A stretch of DNA of 64,000 nt, from assembly GCA_030267565.1 (NCBI GenBank), contig BRXU01000010.1, forward strand, positions 2,786,501 through 2,850,500, in the 5' to 3' direction. Below the pieces are notes generated by a model. That model did no database searches and was not told where the DNA came from. It saw only the letters and a list, made by a program, of their open reading frames with translations. The position numbers and the translations under genes are program-made. Shown one piece after another: positions 1-9,199 of this stretch. This DNA is from Pleodorina starrii. Lineage: Eukaryota > Chlorophyta > Chlorophyceae > Chlamydomonadales > Volvocaceae. Position 1 is the stretch's first letter. Every line of letters starts with the position of its first letter.

Positions 1-87
1 CAGCGCATTCGTCAGAGAGACATTACTGACAATGTCTGCTTTAATATTGATCGCGGTAATCGCATTTACTTGGCAATTCGAATTTGA
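1..87 (+). CDS. C-terminal end of an unidentified gene (partial)
   Basis: The first 84 bases read open in frame 1 and stop at TGA 85-87, giving 28 residues ending in IYLAIRI. The alternating charged and beta-type residues look like an ordinary protein tail. The 5' part lies outside the window, so no function can be given. It would converge with the F-box-like gene on the minus strand 11 bases further on. A second frame is also open here, so the call is tentative. Confidence 0.4.
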   Translation, partial: QRIRQRDITDNVCFNIDRGNRIYLAIRI

Positions 88-98
88 ACAATGGGGGG

Positions 99-920
99 CT
101 ATTGAAGAAGTTTAGTGAGAGTTAGGGGTTCAATTTTTGCATCACTTGAAACCAAGTCACCCAGATAGTTTAGCACCTTTGCATCCAGATGCCTCCCATA
201 TGAACACAGCACGCTCCTCCCTGGTTGCTGGATGAAATATTCCAGAGGATTGTGATACAATAGCAGGAGTGAGTTAGCCAGCACTGAAACTGTCATGTCT
301 CGCATAAATGTTCTTAGTCGAGCCACGGGGACTCCGAGTACAACAATCAGGGTCGCATTGTGTTTCCTGGAGTTTATTTTGGGATAGTGATGAATGCTAG
401 CAGGTTGTACAATGAAAACTTCATTTGTGCCATTTGGCACAAATGGTGCAATATCAGCGCGGTTTGTGGCCCTATTGACACCAGGCTCCATTGTTTGTGC
501 AAATAAATGCCGATGTAACGTTTTTGCTAAAGATACACACCTACCACTCTTCTTGTTGATGGTCACATGCAAGGAATGCTGTCTCGCTGGGAGGGGTGCT
601 ATGCTGATAATATCTTGATCATGCAGTGGGCCCACATCAGTAGTGTGCGGTTCTTTAAGATCAAACTGTGTGGCAAGTGTTGAATGGAGTTCCTCTTCCA
701 ATGTAATGAATGGAAAGCGAGTTTGGCGGTCGACGATGTGCTTATAGCCTTTTGACACAGCCCGGAAGCCCCTTGCTAAAAGGTAAGAATTGCCAAGTAT
801 TATAGACCAGACATCAGATGGAAGTTCACGCCATTCAGGTGGACGTTCGCCCCTTGGGTGACGACCACGCTCGGGTGGCATCGCCTCCGATATGGAAGGC
901 ATTGCCTTAGATGACAGCAT
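99..920 (-). CDS. F-box-like protein, paralogue of the gene at 32826-33947
   Basis: Near the N-terminus is an F-box-like stretch, LPSDVWSIILGNSYLLARGF followed by RAVSKGYKHIVD, the usual Leu-Pro-x-Asp-φφ-x-x-φφ helix pattern. F-box proteins dock substrates to SCF ubiquitin ligases, and giant viruses often carry several. The C-terminal half contains LLLLYHNPLEYFIQQPGRSV, which matches the ELLLLYQNPLEF and VQPG segments of the gene at 32826-33947, so the two are paralogues sharing an N-terminal F-box and a C-terminal domain. I chose the ATG at 920 because the longer open frame (to 1070) would run into the C2H2 gene, which ends at 941. Assignment as F-box is by pattern only; the C-terminal domain has no known function to me. 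Confidence 0.65.
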   Translation of the reverse strand: MLSSKAMPSISEAMPPERGRHPRGERPPEWRELPSDVWSIILGNSYLLARGFRAVSKGYKHIVDRQTRFPFITLEEELHSTLATQFDLKEPHTTDVGPLHDQDIISIAPLPARQHSLHVTINKKSGRCVSLAKTLHRHLFAQTMEPGVNRATNRADIAPFVPNGTNEVFIVQPASIHHYPKINSRKHNATLIVVLGVPVARLRTFMRDMTVSVLANSLLLLYHNPLEYFIQQPGRSVLCSYGRHLDAKVLNYLGDLVSSDAKIEPLTLTKLLQ

Positions 921-940
921 TGCCTTAGTGGCGTTGTTGG

Positions 941-1714
941 CTATGAGGCTGCGTGCTGCATTACAATATGTTTTTTCAACAACACGAGTTCTGAGTTTTG
1001 TTTTGCAACGAGGTGATGTTGGATGGTTTTGTAAAGACGCTTTCGAGACTCTACAAGGTCGGGCTCGCACAGATGTAACAGGATTGCCATATTGTACAAG
1101 TCACAACAATGATCTTCATACTCTTCCATAGTTTTTGGTGATATGTACCCTCCAATGTAAAGGTCACTCTTTGTGTCTATGGACTGCTGCATCATGTCAA
1201 CACCCCTGAATGTGACATCTTTGATGACTTTGTCCACTGGCATGCACACCCAACCCGAGTGTTGTCGCACCAATGCAGTTTGATCACTATCAGGAGGAAT
1301 CATGAATGTTGTGTTTTTTCCGTGATGGTCATAGTACAACATGTCTATGACGCCAGGAAGGATGTTGTTTAATGGAAGGGTTCGGACCAGTTCTGCAAGT
1401 TGATGAGGATGTATGTGACTACCGTCTTCTTTGCCAAACACACATATTGTATGTACATTAACGTCCCCGTGTATGGTTATGTTACATCCATTCTGGACAT
1501 TCAACAAGCGATTGACCAGTTCCTTCAACTCCAGCACATCATTCGCAAGAGACTTGGTACTGTCAATGTTGACACGCTCGTACTCTGCAGGCGTTTCCTC
1601 CGGCCAGGTTATCTTTGTCCGTTTGCATGGTCGTTTACGTTTACAGTGTCGTTCTACATCTGATCTATTTTTGCTTAGAAAATCACACCGCATGCACCTG
1701 TACAAAGTTGGCAT
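941..1714 (-). CDS. C2H2 zinc-finger protein of giant-virus type
   Basis: 257 residues. The N-terminus holds one zinc finger (YRCMRCDFLSKNRSDVERHC, then KRKRPCK), residues about 5-26, with a basic tail. After a spacer comes a short coiled segment (NDVLELKELVNRLLN) and then a domain of about 150 residues with conserved-looking His and Asp positions. This single-finger-plus-large-domain layout recurs in giant-virus proteins of unknown role and is often assumed to bind DNA or RNA; that is inference. It sits 20 bp upstream of the F-box-like gene on the same strand and next to the large tandem array. The first ATG (1714) starts directly at the finger. Confidence 0.7.
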   Translation of the reverse strand: MPTLYRCMRCDFLSKNRSDVERHCKRKRPCKRTKITWPEETPAEYERVNIDSTKSLANDVLELKELVNRLLNVQNGCNITIHGDVNVHTICVFGKEDGSHIHPHQLAELVRTLPLNNILPGVIDMLYYDHHGKNTTFMIPPDSDQTALVRQHSGWVCMPVDKVIKDVTFRGVDMMQQSIDTKSDLYIGGYISPKTMEEYEDHCCDLYNMAILLHLCEPDLVESRKRLYKTIQHHLVAKQNSELVLLKKHIVMQHAAS

Positions 1715-1786
1715 TTGTTATTGATTCAACAACCATCCTTAGGGTGTTTTTTCGTGTGTTGCATGACAGAATGCTCCATGCCTGTG

Positions 1787-3990
1787 ACTGAAATTACTGA
1801 CGTAAAATCAGTAAAATGGATCCCATGACATGCCCTGCGACAAACCCCTTGTGATTCTTAAAAAGGTTGTGGACAGTCCCAGAGATTTTACTGAAATTAC
1901 TGACGTAAAATCAGTAAAATGGATCCCAGGACATGCCCTGCGACAAACCCCTTGTGATTCTTGAAAAGGTTGTGGACAGTCCCAGAGATTTTACTGATTT
2001 CACGTCAGTAATTTCAGTAAAATGGATCCATGACATGCCCTGTGACAAACCCCTTGTGATTCTTGAAAAGGTTCTGGACAGTCCCAGAGATTTTACTGAT
2101 TTTGCGTCAGTAATTTCAGTAAAATGGATCCCATGACATGCCCCGTGACAAACCCCTTGTGATTCTTGAAAAGGTTGTGGACAGTCCCAGAGATTTTACT
2201 GATTTCACGTCAGTAATTTCAGTAAAATGGATCCCATGACATGCCCTGTGACAAACCCCTTGTGATTCTTGAAAAGGTTCTGGACAGTCCCAGAGATTTT
2301 ACTGATTTCACGTCAGTAATTTCAGTAAAATGGATCCCATGACATGCCCCGTGACAAACCCCTTGTGATTCTTGAAAAGGTTGTGGACAGTCCCAGAGAT
2401 TTTACTGATTTCACGTCAGTAATTTCAGTAAAATGGATCCATGACATGCCCTGTGACAAACCCCTTGTGATTCTTGAAAAGGTTCTGGACAGTCCCAGAG
2501 ATTTTACTGATTTTGCGTCAGTAATTTCAGTAAAATGGATCCCATGACATGCCCTGTGACAAACCCCTTGTGATTCTTGAAAAGGTTCTGGACAGTCCCA
2601 GAGATTTTACTGATTTCACGTCAGTAATTTCAGTAAAATGGATCCCATGACATGCCCTGTGACAAACCCCTTGTGATTCTTGAAAAGGTTCTGGACAGTC
2701 CCAGAGATTTTACTGATTTTGCGTCAGTAATTTCAGTAAAATGGATCCCATGACATGCCCTGCGACAAACCCCTTGTGATTCTTGAAAAGGTTCTGGACA
2801 GTCCCAGAGATTTTACTGATTTCACGTCAGTAATTTCAGTAAAATGGATCCATGACATGCCCTGTGACAAACCCCTTGTGATTCTTGAAAAGGTTCTGGA
2901 CAGTCCCAGAGATTTTACTGATTTTGCGTCAGTAATTTCAGTAAAATGGATCCATGACATGCCCCGTGACAAACCCCTTGTGATTCTTGAAAAGGTTGTG
3001 GACAGTCCCAGAGATTTTACTGATTTTGCGTCAGTAATTTCAGTAAAATGGATCCATGACATGCCCTGTGACAAACCCCTTGTGATTCTTGAAAAGGTTC
3101 TGGACAGTCCCAGAGATTTTACTGATTTTGCGTCAGTAATTTCAGTAAAATGGATCCCATGACATGCCCCGTGACAAACCCCTTGTGATTCTTGAAAAGG
3201 TTCTGGACAGTCCCAGAGATTTTACTGATTTCGCGTCAGTAATTTCAGTAAAATGGATCCATGACATGCCCTGTGACAAACCCCTTGTGATTCTTGAAAA
3301 GGTTGTGGACAGTCCCAGAGATTTTACTGATTTTGCGTCAGTAATTTCAGTAAAATGGATCCATGACATGCCCTGTGACAAACCCCTTGTGATTCTTGAA
3401 AAGGTTGTGGACAGTCCCAGAGATTTTACTGATTTTGCGTCAGTAATTTCAGTAAAATGGATCCCATGACATGCCCTGTGACAAACCCCTTGTGATTCTT
3501 GAAAAGGTTGTGGACAGTCCCATAGATTTTACTGATTTTGCGTCAGTAATTTCAGTAAAATGGATCCCATGACATGCCCCGTGACAAACCCCTTGTGATT
3601 CTTGAAAAGGTTGTGGACAGTCCCAGAGATTTTACTGATTTCACATCAGTAATTTCAGTAAAATGGATCCATGACATGCCCTGTGACAAACCCCTTGTGA
3701 TTCTTGAAAAGGTTGTGGACAGTCCCAGAGATTTTACTGATTTCACGTCAGTAATTTCAGTAAAATGGTCCCATGACATGCCCTGTGACAAACCCCTTGT
3801 GATTCTTGAAAATGTTGTGGACAGTCCCAGAGATTTTACTGATTTCACGTCAGTAATTTCAGTAAAATGGATCCCATGACATGCCCTGTGACAAACCCCT
3901 TGTGATTCTTGAAAAGGTTCTGGACAGTCCCAGAGATTTTACTGATTTTGCGTCAGTAATTTCAGTAAAATGGATCCCATGACATGCCCT
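1787..3990. repeat. 102-103 bp tandem repeat array, about 21 units
   Basis: The segment starting ACATGCCC recurs at 1828, 1931, 2033, 2136, 2239, 2342, 2444, 2547, 2650, 2753, 2855, 2957, 3059, 3162, 3264, 3366, 3469, 3572, 3674, 3776, 3879 and 3982, giving 21 full periods of 102 or 103 bp and a broken last copy. Each unit ends in a roughly 34-bp imperfect palindrome bounded by TTTTACTGA and TCAGTAAAA with an off-centre ACGTCA. In the first two units the core reads in one orientation (GACGTAAAATC); in the rest it is the reverse complement (TTTCACGTC or TTTTGCGTC). The 103-bp units differ by one extra C in GGATCCCATGAC. Open frames on both strands here are by-products of the 102-bp period. Confidence 0.97.
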
Positions 3991-4326
3991 GCGACAAGCC
4001 GTGCCACGACGCATTGCATGTTCAAAAAACGACGCCGGTTCCCACTGATCGCAGCTCACGATGTCATGTCCCCCCCATACCAGGGGTTTGATGCGACAAT
4101 TACACCTGGGTTAAGTCGGGAATGGAAACCGATTATCCGCGCACCACCGCTCCCGAGGCAGGCCCCCCGGCAAAAGGCCGCCTACCCCACGTCCCACCCA
4201 CGGGGTGAGGCCACGCGCCGCTACTGAAAAGTAAACAGTCTGCTGCCACTCGCTGATATCACCCTTAAGGAGCCGCAGCTACTCGCCCGCCTGCGACCCC
4301 ATGGAGCGCCAAGTCCGATCATCCTC
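3991..4326. other. intergenic stretch, no gene recognised
   Basis: About 340 bp between the repeat array and the broken gene on the minus strand. It is GC-rich, with several short complementary G/C runs (around 4140-4220) that could fold. I see no convincing coding frame, RNA gene or promoter in it. Confidence 0.5.
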
Positions 4327-4885
4327 TCAGCGTGGAGGCGCATTGCTACACACTGCCAGGAGCAGCTTTTCCCCATCCTGCCTTCCGCGCCTAACAGATA
4401 ACTGGAACTTCCGACCCGATTGTGCGGTCATAAGGTGATAACCGCCAAAGCGGTTTGCATTGCCTTGTTTCCCGCCAGGAGCGTCGAGCAAGGTGTACTG
4501 AGCTGCACCCAAGTTTCGTTTCAAGTCGTTCAGAACCTCCATTAGATCTCTAACGACCGAGATGACCGCAAGGTTACCGTTTGGCCGGTTAGAGCAGTGC
4601 CGCCCGACACCTCCAGCTTTCGTCAATTGCATCAACTTCGTCTCGCCACACAGGCAGGTAAAGATTGCCCTCAGTGAACTGGTACACCTCGCACCAGAGT
4701 TTGGAAGTTGAGCCACGAAACCAATCTGTGTAGTAAGGAAGCTTGTGCTTTGGATTCCTTTGCAGGTAATTGAGCCTTATGGGCATTTGATGGAGTGCGA
4801 GTTCCTGCACGTTGGTAGCCATCTTATCATGAGCGGGTCCAGAGGAGCGGGTCAAAGCAACATAGAAATTCATTTCGCAGCTCAT
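4327..4885 (-). pseudogene. unidentified gene broken by a frameshift
   Basis: Two overlapping minus-strand frames look like one protein of about 180 residues. The N-terminal frame (4885 down to about 4600) contains LPYYTDWFRGSTSKLWCEVY and ends soon after WRDEVDAIDESW. A second frame continues with RPNGNLAVISVVRDLMEVLN and GGYHLMTAQSGRKFQLSVRR to a stop at 4327. The residue mix of both parts is protein-like, whereas each frame turns poor on the far side of the switch near 4590-4630. I do not recognise the family. It lies between the repeat array and other broken genes, so decay is plausible, but a sequencing indel would look the same. Confidence 0.45.
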
Positions 4886-5273
4886 CTTTTATGTAACAAG
4901 TCGATGTTGCTGGTCGATTGAACCCACCAGCTGAAACTGGTCGGTGTCAGCCCCTGCTTCTGCAAGACTGCCGGACCCCCCTGGGCCAGGGCTGGCGTTG
5001 GCACTGGAAAAGATGTAACCTTTCGGCGTATAAGCTGGGCTGCATTATAAATTAAATAACGTTATATATCATAAGGCCCGGCGAGGATCACACGCACAGA
5101 GCGCCTATGGTGGCGTCCCACTTCAGGTTAATGGAAAAGGTCGTAGGAATTCGCTGACGATATTTAAGATGCCACGCCGTGCTGGCTGCGGACTGAAGCC
5201 GAAGTCGATGCCACACAAGACACGACATCGTGTAGGTCACCCATCGCCAAATAATTTTATTTTGCAATTGGCG
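4886..5273. other. intergenic stretch, nothing recognised
   Basis: About 390 bp with an AT-rich patch near 5041-5072 (ATTATAAATTAAATAACGTTATATAT) that could serve as a promoter for the F-box-like ORF downstream. No gene or RNA is evident. Confidence 0.35.
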
Positions 5274-5480
5274 ATGGACACCACACTAGCTTTCCTCAGT
5301 GACCTACCTGTGGACACTTTGGATAACTTCACCACGGATTTGCGTTCTGGAAATAGCCTGAAAGCAGCACGCACGACCTGCAAAGCCCTGCGTGCCGTGG
5401 TGGACAGCTCTTGCTCTTGCTCTTGCTGCTCGACACCTTCTTCTTCCTCGTGGTGGCTGGGCGGTTTTGCTCGCGCCTGA
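5274..5480 (+). CDS. short F-box-like ORF, probably truncated
   Basis: From the ATG at 5274 the product begins MDTTLAFLSDLPVDTLDNF and continues to ARTTCKALRAVVDSS. Both the Leu-Pro-Val-Asp opening and the Cys-x-x-Leu-Arg-x-Val-Val-Asp ending have the layout of an F-box, comparable with the F-box-like proteins at 99-920 and 32826-33947. After about 50 residues it runs into a low-complexity Ser/Cys stretch and stops, without the C-terminal domain of the other two. It therefore looks like a truncated relative. An upstream in-frame ATG at 5169 would add 35 Arg- and Lys-rich residues that do not look conserved. Neighbouring genes are also broken. Confidence 0.4.
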   Translation: MDTTLAFLSDLPVDTLDNFTTDLRSGNSLKAARTTCKALRAVVDSSCSCSCCSTPSSSSWWLGGFARA

Positions 5481-5597
5481 CCTTGTTGCTGCTGCGTTTG
5501 TTGGGTGTATTTTATTTGGATGAAATGGAGAAAAAAAGAAAACTAAATAGGAGAGTCATCGACATGCTAGGGGACGCCACCACCACTGTCTCGTATC

Positions 5598-6242
5598 ATG
5601 GCTGCGTGTGCCACCACCAGCACCAGCACCATTCGCGTATTCTTCACCACTGACCTGCATGACACCGCGGACCTTGTCAGGGACATCGGTCGGCGCATCG
5701 AGAAGATGAGGCGAAGTGGGGGTGTACCACCGCTGTGTGCACCAACGCTTGTCAGCAATGATGTAATCAATGGCCCTGACATCCCTGCTGACGTGATGAG
5801 CATCCATACCACACCACCCCCGCCCTCCAAGCATGCTGCAGATGAGGCAGATGGGGAGCCGCAGCTGCTGGGATCACGTCATATTGGCGCCGCATACAAA
5901 CCAACTCTCCAGGTCCGGCGGCGTGACAACCTTGCAGATGCCCGCACCATAGCAGAGCTCCAGATTGCACAGGTCCCAGGTGTGTCTGTTACCAATGCGG
6001 TCGACATCCTCGACAAGTTTGGTGTCTCCAAATATGGGTTAAAAACCCCGCAGACCCCGGTGAAGTTATTTTTTGCGCGTTATTGCACGGTTTGCCAAAA
6101 TAATTATTATTTATGTGCGATGATCACTGATATTGTGTTTGACATTCGAAAGCACAGGAGACTGCAGCATCTCTTTGAACAATTGCTCTTGCAGAGCCTT
6201 TCATATCTCTCCTCTATCTGCTGCGGATATGAGTCGTGTTGA
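5598..6242 (+). pseudogene. C-terminal fragment of an ERCC4/XPF-type nuclease
   Basis: The middle of this 214-residue frame contains RRRDNLADARTIAELQIAQV followed by PGVSVTNAVDILDKFG. This is the end of an ERCC4 nuclease domain running into the helix-hairpin-helix (pattern Q-φ-x-x-IPGVS-x-x-x-A-x-x-I-φ-x-K-F/Y). XPF/ERCC4-type nucleases cut branched DNA during repair and recombination and occur in many giant viruses. The catalytic GDxnERKxxxD core is missing, the N-terminal part is low-complexity, and the sequence stops resembling a nuclease shortly after the hairpin. I read it as a remnant. The exact limits are uncertain. Confidence 0.5.
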
Positions 6243-6454
6243 AGGCTGATTCAAAAATTGTCTAGTTGCCAAAGTATTCTGTAGTCGTTTTAGTAATATG
6301 TTCTTATACTTGCGGCTGGTTGCCTCTTTCAAGGTTTTATTGATGTCAGCTTGTTTGCTGGCCAACATGCTATAACTATCCCTAGACACGAAACTATCAC
6401 GTGCGGTGTGTGGTGTGGTTGTTTATAGTATGAATATAAAAAATATTACAACCG
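6243..6454. other. intergenic stretch, no gene recognised
   Basis: AT-rich sequence between the nuclease remnant and the solitary repeat unit. A 62-codon minus-strand frame overlaps the remnant but has no features that would support it. Confidence 0.4.
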
Positions 6455-6601
6455 TACTGACGTAAAATCAGTAAAAATCAGTAAAATGGATCCCATGACA
6501 TGCCCTGTGACAAACCCCTTGTGATTCTTGAAAAGGTTGTGGACAGTCCCATAGATTTTACTGAAATTACTGACGTAAAATCAGTAAAATGGATCCCATG
6601 A
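6455..6601. repeat. solitary unit of the 102-bp repeat
   Basis: One full unit (ACATGCCC at 6498) flanked on both sides by the palindromic core. Both cores have the orientation found in the first two units of the main array (GACGTAAAATCAG), not that of the majority. The unit carries the rare CATAG variant for CAGAG also seen once in the main array near 3521. It lies 2.5 kb from the array, on the far side of the broken genes. Confidence 0.95.
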
Positions 6602-6728
6602 CAACATCCTGAAAGCGCCGATGGCAATGAAGGGACAGAATGTTGGTAGAAATGAAAAAACATACTGGGAGGCATGTTATATGGGTGTATAGACTCTTCT
6701 TGAGACACTGAACTGCCAGACTCTTCTT

Positions 6729-9005
6729 TCAGTTTAGTGTATTATTCACAAGCTGGTTGGCCACACGGGAGCTGACACGAGCGGGTCCCAGTCCTGTCAA
6801 CACCAGCTGTGACCATGCCCGTGGCAAGTTTGCACCCATCCTTGTGCGCAGCCGCATCTCCAGGTAGTAGAACCGGGAGGCCGCCACACCGCCCTGTGGC
6901 ACAGCACCCCCTAGCACCGATGCAATGATGAGTGGCAGGTATGCCGCCGAGGCAACATCCCGTGGCATGCCCCAGTGCAAGTCATCCTTTCCAACCGCCT
7001 CCACCAGCCGCTCAAAGGCACCAATCAGCTGCGCCTCCCGCACTGGTGAGGCATCAAGTTGGAAGACTGCTGCATATGCTGCTGCCAGTATAGCACGGTT
7101 GATGGGCAGTGCAGCTCCATCATCACGCAGGCGTCGCGTGTAAAAGTCAATACAACGTGCCACACCATCGAGGCCCCGACGGCTGCCTGGCATCATGTAA
7201 AAATCCCACAGCTGTGGCAATGCCGCCACCAGCAGTGGCTCCAACACCCGCAGCTTGTCAGAATCTGTGGGGTCAATTGCATCTGCATTCATGGATGTGT
7301 CATACAACACAACATCATAGTTTGTGCCACGCCCACAGATGGGCAGGGGCAGCCCATTGCAGAGATCTGACCAATCCTGCCTGGGTGCCCGCCCCAGCTC
7401 GTGACTCGCTTCTATTGCCGCACGCAGAGCCAGCTTGATAAGATTATTTGTAAATGCATTGTCATTACTGGGCAGCCTGTCGATGTTAAGTGCAACCACA
7501 TCACGCATGCTCCATACACCGGTGAGTGGGTCATGAGTGGCACGACTCACAAAAAAGTCGGCCACACTCTTTAGGATGGCATACCCACGCCCTTCCAGCC
7601 ACTCTCTGTCTTGTGTCAGCCGGAAATAGTTCCAGACTCCCAGCGACACGAGAGCAGAATTGAACAAGTAGGCGGGGGCCACTGCCTCCCATGCCAGCGT
7701 GCCTTTAAGGCTGACCGCATCTGTGTCATGGGGGTATTTTGCACCAGAGAAGCCATATGCCATGGCCAGGCGCTGTGCGAGCTCGAGCTGATTTGCACGG
7801 AATTCAAGGATGCTGCGGGCAGCACCAGGCACAAGAAGCAAGAGCAACGGCATGAGAAACATGTCACCATTGTACACCAGCGTGCCATCCGGGTCGATTG
7901 CACTACATGATTCAGGTGCCAGGGCCTGGCCAGCACCATCACGCACGCTGCAGTACACAAAGTAGATGCATTTCCGCAGCGCCTCAGAAACCCGAGCCCG
8001 ATTCGCGGCATCTTCCACATGGAGTAGTGCGGCTGGCTTTGGGTCGACGCGCATATCTGCACCCCAGAGTGCTGTCCAAGCGGCGACATGCCGTTCCCGC
8101 AGCACAGATGACACAGTGCGGGGGGTGCCATCTGCACTGACCCACTTTCGTGCCAGCACGGACACGATCACTGATTGACATCTGTCTGCATGGTCTGTAA
8201 AATCTTGAGATGTCATGTGCGCCATGAGGCAGTGCACACGCAGTTCCTGACCACCCCGCAGCGGCCTGTTCCATGCAAGCTTCACATGACCTCTGCGGGG
8301 GCTGTCTGGGTTCACCCTGAAGCCAAGCAGCTGCTGGCCTTGCTGCTGAGCTCCATCATCATCAAAGATCACTGCACATGCACAGCTAACCTTATCGCCA
8401 CCATATGTCATGCCACTGGCCCGAAGTACGGGCAGTGCTACTGCACCATCAATGTCCAGCAAGCTGTAGTTGTAATCCGGCTGCGCAGACTCAACATCTG
8501 CACCTGCCATGATATCTTGAACCAAGACCAGTTTGTCCATGTCTTGTGCAGGGATGATGCGCAGTGTCTGCATTGTGCAAAAGGGCAGGTGCCTAGGCAC
8601 ATATGTGTCACATGTGAGCATCACACGGTTGCCAGACGCGGCCTCTGTCACTGCTTCAGTGCTGGTGACAATGGCGGCACGCATATCTAGGGACTGGCAA
8701 ACCGGTGCACGTGTCACCTGGTCATCCACACTGTTGAACACATGCCACCTGTCCACCCTAAACGTGTCTATGGTATTGCAGCGATATGCACCTCCACGCA
8801 CACTAAAGTCGCCTGTTATCATGCAACGCTGCATCCCTGCACCCATGTACGTTGTGTACACTCCAACTTTACCATTGCCCACAAAGGCGCCCCGATCCCC
8901 ATCTGCAGCAGCCGCATTGCAGCCATTTGCATCCAGTATGAGAGTGTTGCTGGCCTCATCAAACTCGGCCCCATTGCTCATTGTGCTGTTTTGCTTGCTG
9001 ACCAT
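6729..9005 (-). CDS. glycoside hydrolase family 65-like protein
   Basis: 758 residues with the layout of GH65 and of the eukaryotic protein-glucosylgalactosylhydroxylysine glucosidase (ATHL1/PGGHG). There is a beta-rich N-terminal half (residues 1 to about 330) with FVGNGKVGVYTTYMG at its start, then a (alpha/alpha)6-type half with FLMPLLLLLVPGAARSILEF, a YGFSGAKYPHDT segment, LTQDREWLEGRGYAILKSVA and NDNAFTNNLIKLALR. Family members remove or phosphorolyse alpha-linked glucose. Where family members carry the general-acid Glu just before the NxxxYTN-like segment, this protein reads SMRDVVALNID, so the acid may be missing. No signal peptide is evident. The next gene (SF1 helicase) is divergent, with about 190 bp between starts. 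The family call is from pattern matching; activity is doubtful. Confidence 0.7.
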   Translation of the reverse strand: MVSKQNSTMSNGAEFDEASNTLILDANGCNAAAADGDRGAFVGNGKVGVYTTYMGAGMQRCMITGDFSVRGGAYRCNTIDTFRVDRWHVFNSVDDQVTRAPVCQSLDMRAAIVTSTEAVTEAASGNRVMLTCDTYVPRHLPFCTMQTLRIIPAQDMDKLVLVQDIMAGADVESAQPDYNYSLLDIDGAVALPVLRASGMTYGGDKVSCACAVIFDDDGAQQQGQQLLGFRVNPDSPRRGHVKLAWNRPLRGGQELRVHCLMAHMTSQDFTDHADRCQSVIVSVLARKWVSADGTPRTVSSVLRERHVAAWTALWGADMRVDPKPAALLHVEDAANRARVSEALRKCIYFVYCSVRDGAGQALAPESCSAIDPDGTLVYNGDMFLMPLLLLLVPGAARSILEFRANQLELAQRLAMAYGFSGAKYPHDTDAVSLKGTLAWEAVAPAYLFNSALVSLGVWNYFRLTQDREWLEGRGYAILKSVADFFVSRATHDPLTGVWSMRDVVALNIDRLPSNDNAFTNNLIKLALRAAIEASHELGRAPRQDWSDLCNGLPLPICGRGTNYDVVLYDTSMNADAIDPTDSDKLRVLEPLLVAALPQLWDFYMMPGSRRGLDGVARCIDFYTRRLRDDGAALPINRAILAAAYAAVFQLDASPVREAQLIGAFERLVEAVGKDDLHWGMPRDVASAAYLPLIIASVLGGAVPQGGVAASRFYYLEMRLRTRMGANLPRAWSQLVLTGLGPARVSSRVANQLVNNTLN

Positions 9006-9199
9006 GTGTAAGATGCGCCTTTTAGCCCTCTTAGGGCCAAGTCACAGGGGCGGGGGCATGCATGACAGAGAACCAATCACATCTGCTATGGTGATGTTGC
9101 AGACAAGCATAACAACCCCAACCACCCTAAAGGTGTGTTGTGTTTATTATGCAGATGTGACTGCAACCAGTGACTGTGAACAGTGACTGTGAACAGTCA

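Noticed and set aside
1933..3879. Several open frames of 67-135 codons in both strands of the 102-bp array, with a 34-residue repeat unit
   Set aside because: They exist only because 102 is divisible by three; the 103-bp units break them, both strands are open equally, and units vary without regard to codons.
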